DNA of 64,000 nt from Rhabdophis nuchalis (GCA_039707465.1 CM077644.1:141794462-141858461), one strand, 5' to 3'. Positions 36,101 to 49,754 are shown, numbered from the stretch's first letter. Notes: generated by a model from the letters alone, not told the origin. Made by a program: numbers and translations.

Positions 36101-37559
36101 GCTTAGGCAACTTGATGTTATTTAGCTAGTCAAGCAATTCTCTTTTCAGAAAATCACTAGCATAACTGTAAACTAGAAGTCCACAAACTGTCAACATTTA
36201 GTTTAACATGGCTCTCTAGGTTATGTTAAATCCTGAGGTCAACCAAATACAAAGAGGTGAAGAAGTATGTCTCTGAGCTAAAAAAAAATCCATAGGAATA
36301 GTGACTGTAGCCTTGAAATAGATTGGGAGAGAGAGAGAGAGAAGTCTAGATAAAATATTACCAATATTAGATATCATACTGCCTATAAAACCACGTATAC
36401 TCAAGGCTATGTTCCTCCCAGTCATAATATATAGCTGTGGAATTTGAAACCTGAACCAAGAAACAAAAATGTCCTTAAACTGTGGCGCTGAACAATATTG
36501 TTAAGAGCATCTTGGATAGGAAGAAAAACAAATTGGATGAAGTAAAACTAGACCACTCCCCGCAAGGGAGAAAGAATGAAGCTAAGGTTTAAGTATTTTG
36601 AGCTTATAATGGGCAGACAAAAGGCAAAGGAGAAAATAATGGTACTTGGAAAAATGGAAGGAGGCAGTAGAAAAGTGACTGTTAGACGTTAAAACAGCTG
36701 AACACTAATAGCATACGTTTTGTTTACAAGAACTCAAATAAATGGTTAGTATAAGATAATCCCGGAGAACTGGGTCACAAAGATTTGGAAATGACTGAAT
36801 GATTGTAAAACAAATCAATAATCACCAGGGTCTCGAGCATAATAAAGACATTTCAGGAGGGGATATTCTCATCTTGTTTGTACATGGTAGTTCTAGGGTT
36901 GAAAAGTGCTGGAAATGTCATTTATGATTTTGAAGAACTCATTTTGTTGGTAAGCTCATTTTGATAATTATCCAGGCAGTTGGTCAGTTTGTTTTTTCTC
37001 TCCAGATAAATCCTGGGACTTCTACAAAACATCCACATCGTTCTTCTTGTCAAAAATTGATAAAATCAGTAAGAGTACTAAAATCTGGAAGACTTACTGA
37101 AGGCACTCTTAAAATGTGAGTGCTAGACAACAGCATGGGACAGGCTACCATTATCCTGAACTTAACATGTGCTGATCTTTCACTCTTGTATCAGATGTGA
37201 TTCTGTAGTGCTTATATGGGCAAGACCCCAAATGCTTGGGACAGTAGTATTTCCCAAGGATTAGTCCTTGCAGTGTCCTAGGAGAATTCTGAATATGATT
37301 CATAGGTAAGGCATTCACATACTCCAACATATCATTTATGTTCTTCATTTGGATAACCATTTGGAGGTATTGCCAAATGGCTACTTATTGCTTATTCTCG
37401 AGACAGAAAAGACTTATAATTCTTGGAACTATGGAAGAAGGCTTCTCTAACAATTACATGCTTAAAGTTCACATCTAGAGTATCTTCCAGAGATTCTTAT
37501 CCAATTACAATATCTATTGCCTTGGTGTGATTGCATATTTCCCACATATTGGAGATAAT
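36101..37559. other. unassigned stretch
   Basis: No gene or repeat recognised. A LINE-like reading near 36216-36850 (CILPTNQKYKH-type words) was too weak to call. Confidence 0.4.
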
Positions 37560-37690
37560 AAATATTTATTGTTTTATATATATAAAACAATAAATATTTA
37601 TTATTTATTATTATATATATAATAATAATAATCTTTATTGTCATTGTAATAAAATAAAATTACAATGAAATTGGTTTGAGCGTTGTGCTA
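37560..37690 (-). mobile_element. Rex-like LINE tail and AT-rich palindrome
   Basis: The minus strand ends CAATGACAATAAAGATTATT as in the copies near 28000 and 49360. A TATATAAAACAATAAATATT inverted run lies to the left (37562-37620). Confidence 0.45.
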
Positions 37691-37726
37691 ACATTTGCAT
37701 CTGGTGGAATACAGACAGCAGTGACA

Positions 37727-37727
37727 A

Positions 37728-37794
<67 letters not shown>

Positions 37795-37808
37795 TGTATG
37801 TATGTATG

Positions 37809-37880
<72 letters not shown>
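37727..37880. repeat. TA and TATG compound microsatellite
   Basis: TA repeats flank about ten TATG units, then TA again. TG and CA runs follow at 37941-38025. Confidence 0.95.
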
Positions 37881-37883
<3 letters not shown>

Positions 37884-38241
37884 TTATTATTGCTATCTTC
37901 ATTAACATTCACAACAATCTACTACCAATATTTAAAGCATCTGTGTGTGTGTGTGTGTGTGTACACTAATAACACAATACACTAATAACACAATCACCCC
38001 CCCCCACACACACACACACATTCAAGATGAGGAACATACCCAAGCTAAGTAATATTAAGTAAGATTGAGCATACCAAAAAGTAATTAAAATAAATATTTA
38101 AGATTAATAAAATAACAGGGGTATGTTGTGCAATATTTTCTTATCCATGTAGAGTGAGAGATATTTTCTAAATGTTATAGTTGCTTTTCACTCCCTTTGT
38201 GCTTAAATTGTAAGTGCTTCTCAGCCTCTGTTCCAGTAAGT

Positions 38242-39417
38242 CAGGAGTAGTCAACCTTTTTATACCTACCGTCCACTTTTGTATCTCTGTTAGTAGTAAA
38301 CATTTTCTAACCGCCCACCGGTTCCACAGTAATGGTGATTTATAAAGTAGGGAAGTTTATTAAATTTTAAAAGACTCAGGCTCAACCCGACCAAGACCGA
38401 GTGGCTGTGGTTTCCGGCCGCCCGATTCAATCAGCTGACTCCATCGCTGACCATAGGTGGCGAACATCTTGCCCCTGTGGATGGGGCGCGCAACTTGGGT
38501 GTCCTCCTGGATACCCGGCTGTCCATGGAAGATCAAGTGACAGCCGTGGCCAGGAGGGCGTTTTACCAGGTTCGCCTGGTACGCCAGTTGCGCCCCCTAT
38601 TGGATCGGGATGCCCTTTGCACAGTCACTCATGTGACATGTGACATCCCGACTGGACTATTGCAACTCTCTCTACATGGGGCTCCCCTTGAGGTGCACCC
38701 GAAGACTTCAGCTGGTCCAGAATGCAGCCGCGCGAGCTATAATGGGGACCGCAAGGTATACCCACATAACACCTCTCTTGCGCGAGCTGCACTGGCTGCC
38801 TGTCGTCTTTCGGGTGCGCTTCAAGGTGCTAGTTGTCATCTTTAAAGCGCTCCATGGCTCGGGACCTTGCTATCTGCGGGATCGGATCCTGCCCCATACA
38901 TCCTCACGGCCGATTCGCTCCCACAGAGAGGGACTTCTCCGGGTGCCGTCCACTAGACTTTGTCAGCGGGCGACGCCCAGGGGAAGGGCCTTCTCTGTGG
39001 CGGGCCCAGCCCTCTGGAACGACCTTCCCCCCGACATTAGAACAACCACGGACCTCCGCTCCTTCCGTCAAAAATTAAAAACACACTTTTTCTGCTTGGC
39101 CGGCCTAGGGTAGTCTCTTCCTTGGGGTTTTTTAGGGTTGTTAGTTTTAATGGGTATTTTAGCGCAGGGATAATTAGTTTAATTGATTTTTATCTTTTGT
39201 ATTTATTGATGTATATATTTTATGTGTTTTAGTTTTCCCTGTGCACCGCTCCGAGTCCCCTAGGGGAGATGACGCGGTATATAAAATTAAACAATAATAA
39301 TAATAATAATAATTAAAAAAAAGGAAAGTGCTTCAGTATCAGACAAAACCTCTACCGCCCACCATGAAAGCTGGAACGCCCACTAGTGGGTGGTAGGGAC
39401 CAGGTTGACTACCACTG
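38242..39417. mobile_element. hAT-like element split by an L2-like LINE, TSD CAGTAAGT
   Basis: The ends are CAGGAGTAGTCAACC and GGTTGACTACCACTG. A perfect 8-bp TSD lies at 38234-38241 and 39418-39425. Its own sequence is 38242-38372 plus about 39315-39417. Confidence 0.88.
38373..39314 (+). mobile_element. L2-like LINE nested in a hAT element
   Basis: It starts at LRLNPTKTEWLWF and is open as 38477-38845 and 38640-39113 around a frameshift near 38630 (GTGACATGTGACATCCCG, a small duplication). The 3' UTR stem-loop GAGTCCCCTAGGGGAGATG is followed by AATAAT repeats. Confidence 0.87.
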
Positions 39418-39889
39418 CAGTAAGTCCTCAGATTTCTTCATTGTTTGATGGGCTTTCTACATGAAAGGTTAGAGTTCAGCAGAAGGACTCATGACCTCAG
39501 CTATTTTATTTTCAGATTTTACTTCCCACTCTAAAGGCAATTCTTGCTTTAACTTTATTTTAGAAATTACAATTAAACCACACAAAGCTGAGGTGAGTAA
39601 TCTAACAATGGCCATAAGCTGCTTTGGATCTGTTTTCTGACTAGAAAGTGCTATACATGAGGCCATGATATAAGACAGAGTGGGACCAGCAGCCAGAAAT
39701 AATAAAATAAAAATAAAACTCAGAGTGGTATGTAATATAAATTAAGGGCAAAAAGAAGTAGTTCAGCTGCCAAATGGCAATTTACTACTGACAGTTGTCA
39801 GCAAATTATGCTACCAAATTTGGACAGCAGACTTTAATGGATTCCAGAGAGCAAAGTTTGACAAAGGTTTCATTGATTGTCTTCACTGT

Positions 39890-40022
39890 GTAGACTAGGG
39901 ATGTCCAATCTTGGCGACTTTAAGTCTTGTGGACTTCAGCTCTCCTAATGCCTCAGCCAGCCATGCTCATGAGGAATTCTGGGAGCGGGAGTCCACAAGT
40001 CTTAAAGTCGCCATCCCTGGTA
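39890..40022. mobile_element. diverged foldback-family hAT
   Basis: TAGGGATGTCCAATCTTGG and GTCGCCATCCCTG lie at the ends, with TTAAGTCTTGTGGACTTCAG and its inverse inside. The palindrome is imperfect. Confidence 0.7.
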
Positions 40023-40609
40023 TACATTATGGATTGTTTACCCCGATTTAAAGGCTAAAAGAGACTTGTAAGTTTTGCTTTCAACTGCCACAACCATAGG
40101 ACTAGTATTTAGCTTGAAAGAGCATTGGGGTAGGACTGGGGGTGGTTAGAGGGCAGAAATAGTTTGCTCTTCCCCTGCAACCCTTCCTTCTTTCAAAGCA
40201 GTGTTTTGCAAATTTGGCAACTGAGAGATGTATGGACTTCAGTTTCCATAATTTTTCAGCCAGTAGGCTTAGTCACCTTAACAGGATGACAAGGTGGTGC
40301 TGTTGAAAGCAATGACTGATGCCATGCTAGAACATGATTTTATGAACTGGTGTCCTCAAAGTATGTTGGACTTTCATTTTCTTAAATATACCGTCACATT
40401 TGCACAACTTTCCCAGGGGTGGACTGATTCATTTCAACTATTTTTAGCCAAGTATGAGGATGACATCAGCTGCCTTTCAGAGCTGCCATTTTATGCCATA
40501 GCAGAGCCCATATTGGCAGGTTATGACCCTTGAAAAAAAGCCAGAATAGATTCCTTTTACATCTTTATCTTTTGTCAGATCTTGAGAAACAGTAAGACTG
40601 TTTCTCAAG

Positions 40610-40675
40610 ATCTGGGTCCTTTTTTAGGAGAAGGGCTGGGTATAAATTGGATTAATAATAATAATAATAATAATT
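40610..40675 (+). mobile_element. L2-like 3' tail with AAT repeat
   Basis: It reads GGGTCCTTTTTTAGGAGAAGG, GCTGGGTATAAATTGGATTAA, then TAATAA units. Confidence 0.6.
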
Positions 40676-41366
40676 ACATTCTATAAAGTAGGAGAAACAG
40701 CTAACTATTTTTTTATAGTATAATGTTCTTTGTAATGTGTTTTATTTACTCCCCACTAGAACTGTGAAATCTATGGAAAAACAGATAGTTCAGAAAAATA
40801 CAAAAAAGATATTGCCTTTGCCTCTGATCTACTCAGGGTAAGAAAGACTTTTCTTAATCCATCTCTTCTTTACCTTCTATGGTAACAAGAAGAAACCTTC
40901 TGAAAAAAAGGACATTGAAATGCCTTCAAAGGCCACCAGGACTCTTTATAAGTCCTGCTGCAGATACAAAGGTTGGGCAAGCTTCATAGAGCAATAACTC
41001 TTGATTATAGTGTATACAATCAGCAGAATGAAGTAGTAAGGCTTCCCATGAGCAATGAAACATTAGATATTTCTTATTCTGGTGTACAGATAAAAATATG
41101 TAGATGGAAATGTAACAAGTCAAAGAAAAGTCTTATTTTAGTCTTCTTCCTAGAAATGTAAGAACATAAAATGTACAAAGAAAACTGCTGGATCATATCA
41201 TATCTATAGACATGGGAGTTTTATGGTGGAGTATTCAAGAATATGATTCCTGCCATATTGTATAAAGTAATATCATTGAGAAAAATGAATATCTTATCTT
41301 TTTATCATAATTAGCATTGTAATTATTGTATGCTTTTGTCTGTGGTAGGTGGCTTTGGGGCTTAGT

Positions 41367-41569
41367 CAGGGGAGAAATTCAGGAAGTTCTGACAGGTTCT
41401 GGAGAACCGGTAGCAGAAATTTTGAATAGTTCAGAGACCCAGCAAATACCACCTCTGGCTGGCTCCAGAGTGGGATGGGAATGGAGATTTTGCAGTATCC
41501 TTCCCTTGCCACTCCCACTAAGCCACACCCACAGAACCGGTAGTAAAAAAAAATTGAATTTCACCACTG
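41367..41569. mobile_element. GGTGGGATTC-family hAT-like element, TSD GGCTTAGT/GGTTTAGT
   Basis: The ends are CAGGGGAGAAATTCAGG and TTGAATTTCACCACTG, with duplications matching at 7 of 8. Confidence 0.8.
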
Positions 41570-42237
41570 GGTTTAGTTAGACTTTTCTTAAGACAGCCTC
41601 AAAAGAGCTATGAAAGATAGGCCAATAAAATCATTCTTGTGTTTCCTAGAGTCAGCTGAAGATGATTTTTGCTACTTTTTTATTTATTTCAGCTTCCCTC
41701 AGAGTGGCATTCATCAGCTCCATGTCCCAGAATTTCTAGCCAGTTGTATTAAAACATGTTGGTCACTTTCAAGGAACCAAAGGTAAAGCACTTAGGTTTA
41801 TCTTCAGAACACTCCTGTATTTCAGATTGAATTGGAGAGACTTATGGCCGAAATCACTGTACTTCATGGTAATTGATTTAAATCAGACTGTGCTGTTTAA
41901 ACAAGGCTCAGTCTAAATCAGGACAACTTTGTTGGCTCTAGGCTGGCTATTTCATTTCTAAACAAGCCCCTCAAGGTGGTTGATTTGCTCTTTCTATCAT
42001 CCTGGCAGGCATTCGACTTCTGCCAAATGTTACAGAGCCAGTACTAATCGTCGTTGTGCAGTGAAAACAAACTCCTTCTAATATAAGCCTCACCAGTTGG
42101 GTCAAAACCTCTCCCAGCTGGGTCTAAAAGAGCCAAATACCAGTGTCAATCTCGCCCTTTCATTCCAAAGGCTTGAAATCTCCACATTGCTCCCTCTTAG
42201 CAGCATGCCAACCAAAACATTCTTGGCAACACACAAG

Positions 42238-42420
42238 CAGAGGTGATATTCAGCCGGTTCTTACTGGTTTGGGCGAACCGGTAGCGGCAGCTACTGGAGG
42301 CTCCGCCCCCCCCCACTCCAACATAACATGCTCAGAAGGCGGTGCGCATGTGCAGGAGGTGTTGTGTGCAAAGTGCTCACATTTGTGAACCAGTAGCAAA
42401 GGTAAGTGAATCCACCACTG
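42238..42420. mobile_element. GGTGGGATTC-family hAT-like element
   Basis: The ends are CAGAGGTGATATTCAGCC and TGAATCCACCACTG, with GGCGAACCGGTAGCGG inside. Confidence 0.75.
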
Positions 42421-42584
42421 ATCACAAACCAAATATGCTAATGATATAGTGATATACAGTGAGTATCACAAGATAAACATGTCAGGGGGATACAGTTCCA
42501 TACATGTGGCAAAGTGGCTGGAGCTTTCCCTGGGGATGTAGAAGATTCAGGTGCTGACCTGCAACTGCCATGAAATTGACAGTA

Positions 42585-42998
42585 CGGGTAATCCTCAATT
42601 TATAACCATTCGTTTAGGGACAGTTCAAAGTTACAAGACACTGAAAAAAAGGCCTTTATGACTATTTTTCATACTTACGACTTTTGCTGAATCCGATGGT
42701 CACATGATCAAAATTCAGACACTAAACAACTGGCATATATTTGTGATAGTTTACTGTCCTGAGGTCATATGTAACCTTGCCATTTGTAACCTTCCCAGCT
42801 GACTTCCAACAAGCAAAGCCAATGGGGGGAGCCAGATTCGCTTCATGACTGCATGATTCACTTAACAGCTGCAGGCCAGATTCACAACCAACAACTGTAG
42901 AAAAATGGCTGCAAAATGGGGCAACACTCACTTAACAGACACCTTGTTTATTATGGAAATTTTGGGCTCAGTTATAGTCGTAAGTCGAGGGCTACCTG
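42585..42998. mobile_element. Tigger-like short DNA transposon
   Basis: The ends are CGGGTAATCCTCAATTTA and GTCGAGGGCTACCTG, flanked by TA. The family core is in reverse orientation. Confidence 0.78.
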
Positions 42999-43582
42999 TA
43001 ATGCTTTGGTTGGCATTATGTTACACAATTCCTAATTGTCCATTTATTTGAGGAAAATATTAGCTTTTCTTCTTTATTAGTTCTTACAAGATTTATCGAC
43101 GTCGTTCGTTAAAAGTCCCTACTTTCCCTCTTCTCATGGTTTGTTCTTCTGACTGACAATTTGAGAACGATGACTCATTTTAATCTTGTCTGTCTTGTTT
43201 TCTGTTTTTCTTAATGTTTGTCCCGCATGGATGTAGTGTGCACTTGTTTGAGCTAGTTCTTACACAAGCTACCAACGCGTGATGTGGCAAGGAATATTTT
43301 TCAAATTTCTCTTTGCAGTGCTTGATCCTGAGCTACGAAAGGGTGATTGGCTCAGGGTCACCCAACTGACTTCTGCACCTCTAAGGAAGAACTACAATCT
43401 GGGATTTGGTTTTCTTAGTCCAACATCTTAATCACAACACACTACGTATTGGCCCTTATTAATCCCGTCTGTATTTTTAGAGTTCCTTTCTTATCATTTA
43501 AAAATAAATCCTCTGGATATGTTTATTTCTCCTACAGTAGTAATGAACTCTAAAGCAATTTTAAAGCAAAACATTTGGTAGA

Positions 43583-44160
43583 CCAATTCTTGAATACAGC
43601 TCATCTGTCTGAAACCCGCACTGCATATTGGACAGTAACACAATTGAGGGAGTCCAGAGATATTTCACGAGAAGAGTCCTCCAGTCCTTTGCTTGCAACA
43701 GAGTACCTTATGCCACCAAATTTTGGACTTAGACAACTTAAAACTACACTGCCTTTGTACATAAAATTATCTACTATAATGTTCTACCTGTCAATGTCTA
43801 CTTCAGCTTCAACCACAACAACACACAAGCTCACAATAGATACAAACTTAAGGTAAACCGTACCAAACTCGATTGCAGAAAATATGACTTCAGCAACAGA
43901 GTGGTCAATGCCTGGAATGAGTTACCTGACTCAGTGGTTTCTTCCCCAAACCCCTATAACTTTAATCTTAGGCTGTCTACTGTGGACCTCACCCCATTCC
44001 TAAGAGGTCTGTAAGGGGTGTGCATAAGGGCACCAACATGCCTTCTGTCCCTGCCCTAACAATTCCATTTATTCGTATCCATTTCATGTATTCATAATCT
44101 TGAATGTACTTCTATCTATTATCTTATACACGCTTGACAAAACAAACAAATAAATTAAAA
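43583..44160 (+). mobile_element. CR1/L3-type LINE 3' fragment, plus strand
   Basis: Readings match the minus-strand copy at 14060-14640 in order: TRRVLQ-like, then the AENMTSATEWSMPGMSYL region in a shifted frame. The 3' end is CGCTTGACAAAACAAACAAA. Confidence 0.75.
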
Positions 44161-44164
44161 AAAT

Positions 44165-46470
44165 TGTAAAGTGAAGAACAAAAGGAATATGCTATAACAA
44201 CCTCAGAACTTAAGAAGTAGATTTTAATATTTGATACTAAACATGAGATGCTTTTATAGTAATCTAGGAAATAAATGTCTTGCTCAACAATTGTTGCTCC
44301 AATTGGGTGGTCCTCTTGTCATTTTCTATAATCTTGGATTTACTCTTTTGGTAACCCAGACAGCACTTTTGAAAATGACCACACAGGGCCACAGTTAACA
44401 TTTGTGCTACCCTATTCTTGTTGCTCTTTAAGGATGAGGGTGGGATCAGTTTAAGTGCAATACCAAGACACAAACAAGGAACCAAATGCCAGATGAAAAT
44501 CAGTGCTTGTAAACCACTCTGATATTAAACTACAATGGAATAATATGAGAGTTCTCCCTTGTAGGGAACACAGCCATTTTTTTAGAAAGCAGATGAAAAG
44601 CCTACTAATTCTATACTATACTATATTTCAGTAGCTTAATAGAATGACATTACTGCAACTTCTGGATGCTTTTATGCCTCTAACACAACATTATAAAATA
44701 TATCCAGTCATTAAATGCTAATGATAGGAAAAAGAAAACTGGGGAGGGGAAAATTGTGTGACATTAATACCAGCTGCAAAGTATTTATGTAATAAATTCT
44801 GGGCAGAAACTGCCTAAATAAGCCATGTGAATGTCAACTCCAAGACATGTAATCCCTCAAGATTTGTAACCACGCTTAAGTAATTCCTGAAGAGTTGTAA
44901 AAATGGGAGCCTGCCTTGAGGGTAAAGATGAGTAGCTAGAGGATCATTTCTCAGAGTGCTCATACTTTTATTTTTACAGGAGGGCATGTGTTGGCAAGCT
45001 TAAGCAGCCAACATCAGACATTGTTCTCAGCTCCATCAGCATGGAAGTACCTGCACTCCATTCTTAATACTAATCATACCAGAAGATTGCCTGGGAACTC
45101 AGATTTCCTTTCACGTATTTCATTTTACCACAACATACACCAAGGCAGTAGCTGAGCTTCTCAGTGGGTTGTAAAGGAAGGTCCCAATTTGCTAGCAATA
45201 GCACACTCAACAAAGAAGGGACACAACTCTTAATCCTCGCTGTTAAATATTCTGGGTGATTATATGCATTTAGTTCTTGACTTACAACACTTACAAATTC
45301 TTGAATTACAACCATTTATTTAGTGACTACTGAAGATTACAATGGCGCTGAAAAAAAGTGACTTATGACTGGTCAGATCATAATATGATCCGATGGGCTT
45401 TGGTTGGGGTTACAGATTCTTATCAGGCCATTCTTGTAATCACAGACTCCATGAAAGAGTTCTAGATAAATATAAGTATACAGTATGTAGGTCTCTTATA
45501 GGATAACATGTCTTCAGCATTTACTTAGGGTTTGGTTTTTTTGTGCGTGCTTCCTTGTGCCAAAGATGTGAGAGAAGAAAATTTGGTTGAGGAATTAAAA
45601 ACAAAATAAAACAGAAAAGGGGGAAACGCCTTTCAAAAGATAAAGAATACTTTGCAAAAATACATGAAAGGTGATATGAAGAAAGATATCTGAGGTTGGG
45701 GTGGGGTGCCTATAACTTTTTGTAGGCCAAGGATGTATACTGTGTTTATCTCCACTTTGCCCAACCAATGCTTTGGCCCTGCCTCTTTTATCTGCATTTT
45801 CAGTTATGGGAACAGAAGCTAAAAAGAGGAAGTTTGCAATTGGTTCAAGATTAGAACTGCTGCACCCGGCCTGCAAAAATCCAGACTCCCATGGATGGAA
45901 GCAAAGGTTATGTTAGATGTACCTCTTTGCTGCCAACTAGTGATCATCCATAGCTCAGACGTGGTACAGATGATCCTTCTGGCAAGCCTCCCTTGCTTCA
46001 GCAGTCTCAACCCATTGCCAGGGGTCATGCTGATGTGCCTGCCCCATGGGGTGGGTTTGCACGAGCCCACCCTGGACTTGCCCAGTGCCTGGGTGCAAAC
46101 GTTCTAGCCTGACCTGCTGCCTGCAACAGCTTCTGCCTATTAATTTTCCCATTAGGTGGGGAAAAACCAAGCACTTTTCTATAGTGCCAGATAGATTAAT
46201 CAAGTGTACAATAGAATGTAGCTTATTCTTTTCTCAATCCCATAAAATCTTGCCTTAGCATATACTGCATTTCTATGCTTAATTGTTGTTTGTCATTTTA
46301 TGAGCTCATTTAATTTAGTTCTGAACTTTGATGGCTGAATGCCAAACAATTTGAAAGTGAAACAGGCCAACCCCAAAAGAAAACAAAATTAAAAATCCTA
46401 AACAGGTCTGACAAGTCTTCAGGACACACAGAAGTCGATGGCAGCTGAGCTTATAGGCATGATGGGTATG
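44165..46470. other. unassigned stretch except the Tigger-like remnant at 45268
   Basis: No coding or repeat signal recognised. Confidence 0.45.
45268..45430. mobile_element. Tigger-like remnant
   Basis: TTAGTTCTTGACTTACAAC and CCATTTATTTAGTGACTAC are followed by GCGCTGAAAAAAAGTGACTT. Truncated. Confidence 0.55.
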
Positions 46471-46478
46471 ATCTAAAG

Positions 46479-47245
46479 CAGGGATGTCAAACTCGATTTC
46501 ATTGAGGGCTGCATCAGGGTTACAATCCAATCCAATAGCAGAGATGGAAGGGACCTTGGAGGTCTTCTAGTCCAACTCCCTGCCTAGGCAGGAAGCCCTA
46601 TACCGTTTCAGACAAATGGCTATCCAACATCTTCTTAAAGACTTCCAGAGTTGGAGCATTCACAACTTCTGGAGACAAGAAGTTCCACTGATTAATTGTC
46701 CTAACTGTCAGGAAATTTCTCCTCAGTTCTAAGTTGCTTCTCTCCTTGATTAGTTTCCACCCATTGCTTCTTGTTCTACCCTCAGGTGCCTTGGAGAATA
46801 GCTTGACTCCCTCTTCTTTGTGGCAACCCCTGAGATATTGGAACATTGCTATCATGTAGCCCCTAGTTCTTCTTTTCATTAAACTAGACATACCCAGTTC
46901 CTACAACCGTTCCTCATATGTTTTAGTCTCCAGTCCCCTAATCATCTTTGCTGCTCTTCTCTTCTCTGGGTTGTGTTTGACCTCAGGGGGGTGGGGTCAC
47001 GTGGCCAGGGTGGGCGTGGCCAGCTCGATGTCACTCTTGTTGGGGGTGCCTGTGGCGGCCCAAGCACTCTGCCAGCAAAAACCAGCTCCCACACTCTGTT
47101 TCCAACTGTGATGGCCTCCTGCAACCCTTTGCCCGTGAAAACGGAGCTGAGGAGAGCAGTGTGCCTGTCCACTGTTTCCAGGGCGGTCCAGTGAGCCAGA
47201 TCTAAGCACTGATCTGACCTGTGGGTCTTGAGTTTGACACCCCTT
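46479..47245. mobile_element. hAT-like element split by CR1, TSD ATCTAAAG
   Basis: The ends are CAGGGATGTCAAACTCG and GAGTTTGACACCCCTT. A perfect 8-bp TSD lies at 46471-46478 and 47246-47253. Confidence 0.87.
46512..46975 (-). mobile_element. CR1 LINE 3' fragment nested in a hAT element
   Basis: The frame 46598-46891 encodes KRRTRGYMIAMFQYLRGCHK and NFLTVRTINQWNFLSPEVV. The 3' end lies leftwards with the CCAATCCAATAGCAGAG tail. Confidence 0.85.
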
Positions 47246-48637
47246 ATCTAAAGGCTCATGAAAGATGGACAGCTGTCACGGAAGCAAAAGAACATTGTTA
47301 GATCAATGACTTAGTGAAAAGCTTTGGAGCTGCATAGGGTTTCCCCTGAAGGCCAGGTCAACTTTTGGGGATTCACATTGTTGAAGTTGTTGTTTATTTC
47401 CTTCTGAAATATTGCAACCGCTTGGGGTGGGCAGGGTAGGTCCGATGGTTAGCTGTAGTCAATTGCAACAGTGGTCTTTATACAATACAAGTTTCATGGT
47501 GCCTTTCCAGGTGTGGATATTTTGCTATCGGTTTTTGATGTATTTTTGAATTTTTGCTATTCAAGGTTTCTGTTAGACTTGTTTGGGAAGCATTCTCAGT
47601 AATAACTGAGAATGTGGAAAATATCAGAGGGGTCAATTGAATCTAGGATTTTTTTTTTTATGGAGAGGGTGTTTTGAATACATGGTAGGTATCAGTTTAT
47701 CTTACTGGCAATAAGAAATTAGTTCAGCCAACCATTTTTTTTCCTTTTGTTGGTCGACAACAAGGGGAGCGATAATTATTTTTCTTCTGTGATCATTTGG
47801 TACTCAAACATAAAATGATTGACTACCTGGGAACTTAGCCATACGGTTGACCATGTTTGTGTAGGAATTGTACCCATTCTTTTGTGAATGTTATGTTTTG
47901 CTTCTCTTGTTCACTTTGGCTGATGATATATTTTAATTCAGGGTAATGTGAGTTTTCCACTTTGCTCAGAGTTCACTATATTTATAAGATGGATGAATTT
48001 TGGTTGCGCTTTAGAAAATATTGTTTCTAGTTTTGTTTTTGGGCAAATGGTTGCAATGAGTGGCTGAAGACAACAACAACAAAAATAGTAGCAATAACAA
48101 TACGTTTACATTAGTAATATATGTTAGCCTGGATATAATTTGTTTTTGTTCTACCCGTCTTACCGCATTTCTGCATCTGATTAGCAATCTGGGCAGGCAC
48201 CAAAGGCGGGATAAATGTCTCTTCACTACTTGGCAGAGCATGCAATCAGTTTAAAATGGAATTGCACAAACAGAGTGCTACGCCTTGATAAATAGTGATT
48301 TGGGTTCACTCTCAGCCTTTGCGTCATTTCCTTCCGTGCTTCTTTTCCCACTGCTGAGTTAAAATACTCTCCAGTTAAAAATGCTTGCCAATCTTTCTTC
48401 AGCCAGCAGTAAACTTCCTGGTACAAAATCCACAACAGCCATTGCTGATCCCTGCTTATTATTCCTGCCGTTGTTTTGACTCATTGCCAAATGGTACTGT
48501 CCAGAGTTTGCACACACAGAGCATGATAAGCAATGTGATTGGTTGATTCCTCTGGCTTTGCTGTTTTCCTTTTTCTATGTCAACAGCTGGAAGGAGGGGA
48601 ATCTACCAATCACAGGTATAGGGTGGATATGATCCAA

Positions 48638-48884
48638 GCGTGGTTTCTGGCAGGCACTATTGCTGGTTTGCTCATGTACGTGCAGCACATGCATGCACAG
48701 AGCAATTAAAATTGTTCTGTGCATGCGCAGAACTGAAAAACAAGATGGCTGCACCTATGGTGCCACCCAGGGGACCGTTTTGGGAGTGTGGCAGGCCTGG
48801 GTCGCTGCTGGTTCCAGCGACCCAGGCCGCCAAACCATTACCAATTCGGCCAAACGGGGCCGAACCGGTAGGAACCCACCACTG
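48638..48884. mobile_element. GGTGGG-family hAT-like element
   Basis: CGTGGTTTCTGGCAGG lies at the left and GGTAGGAACCCACCACTG at the right. A CACATGCATGCACAGAGCA core has an imperfect inverse. Confidence 0.65.
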
Positions 48885-49754
48885 ATCCGACCATCTCAAT
48901 GCCCCTTCCGGTGTCCTGTTCTACATTCCGTTTGGTCTTAACTATAGTTTATTAAAAGAAAAGAAAAACACACCACAATCACAAAAACACACCACACCAC
49001 CACATCAACATCCCTTTCAATTAGGATTTCTGTATTTATCAAATGCCTATTCTTTTTTCCTTTCTTCAAATGAGACTCCATGTTGTCCTCACAAGCCAGT
49101 GAGAAAGTGGGTCCCCTCATTTCCTTGTTTTGCTACAGTATTTGGCAAGGACCAAATTGAGAAAAATGATAGATGCAGTATTATGATGCAAACCCCATCA
49201 TGTGCGTGTTAAAAAATAGCAGGGCTTGCATTAATGATACTTCATTTCATCCTCTTGCCAATTTTGAATGTAGCCTTCACACCCATCCCCACAGCTGGAA
49301 TCATCTTAAGGGGGAAGCAATATTTGTAAAACCAATTTTGTTGTATTTAAGTACAATGACAATAAAGATTATACTTCTAACAGTGATACAGCTAAAAACA
49401 ATTTCAGCACATTTCTGGTCTACAGACATGGCAAAGGCATTATCATGTTGACAGAATAAAAGTAATTTTCTCATAGGGCATATTTGTATATCACAATAAA
49501 AGTAGGGGAAAGCCATTGTATATGTTTGCCTCTCTTGTACATTCTATGCTCTTTGCGCTTTTCATGTATTTTATTCCATTTCTCAACCTTGGCAACTTTA
49601 AGTCGCGTCAGAAATTCCGAAAGTTGATTAATCTACGGCGGGGCTCATCTCTTGAATTCTGCATTTTTTAGCTTACGTTTTGCTTCTAGCATTACACATT
49701 TTGCATTGTTATCGCCAATTTCCACTATTTGATGGTAAAATGTGTTAAACTATA

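Larger units (their letters stand above)
39426..41366. other. unassigned stretch outside listed elements
   Basis: The 80-residue open frame at 40294-40533 has no recognised motif. A weak foldback-family remnant lies at 40199-40275. Confidence 0.45.

Noticed and set aside
37660..37985. several open frames with YIYI or CMYV runs
   Set aside because: Translations of the TA/TATG microsatellite on both strands.
40294..40533. 80-codon open frame with a protein-like composition
   Set aside because: No recognised family, no splice context, and the first codon is not clearly used.
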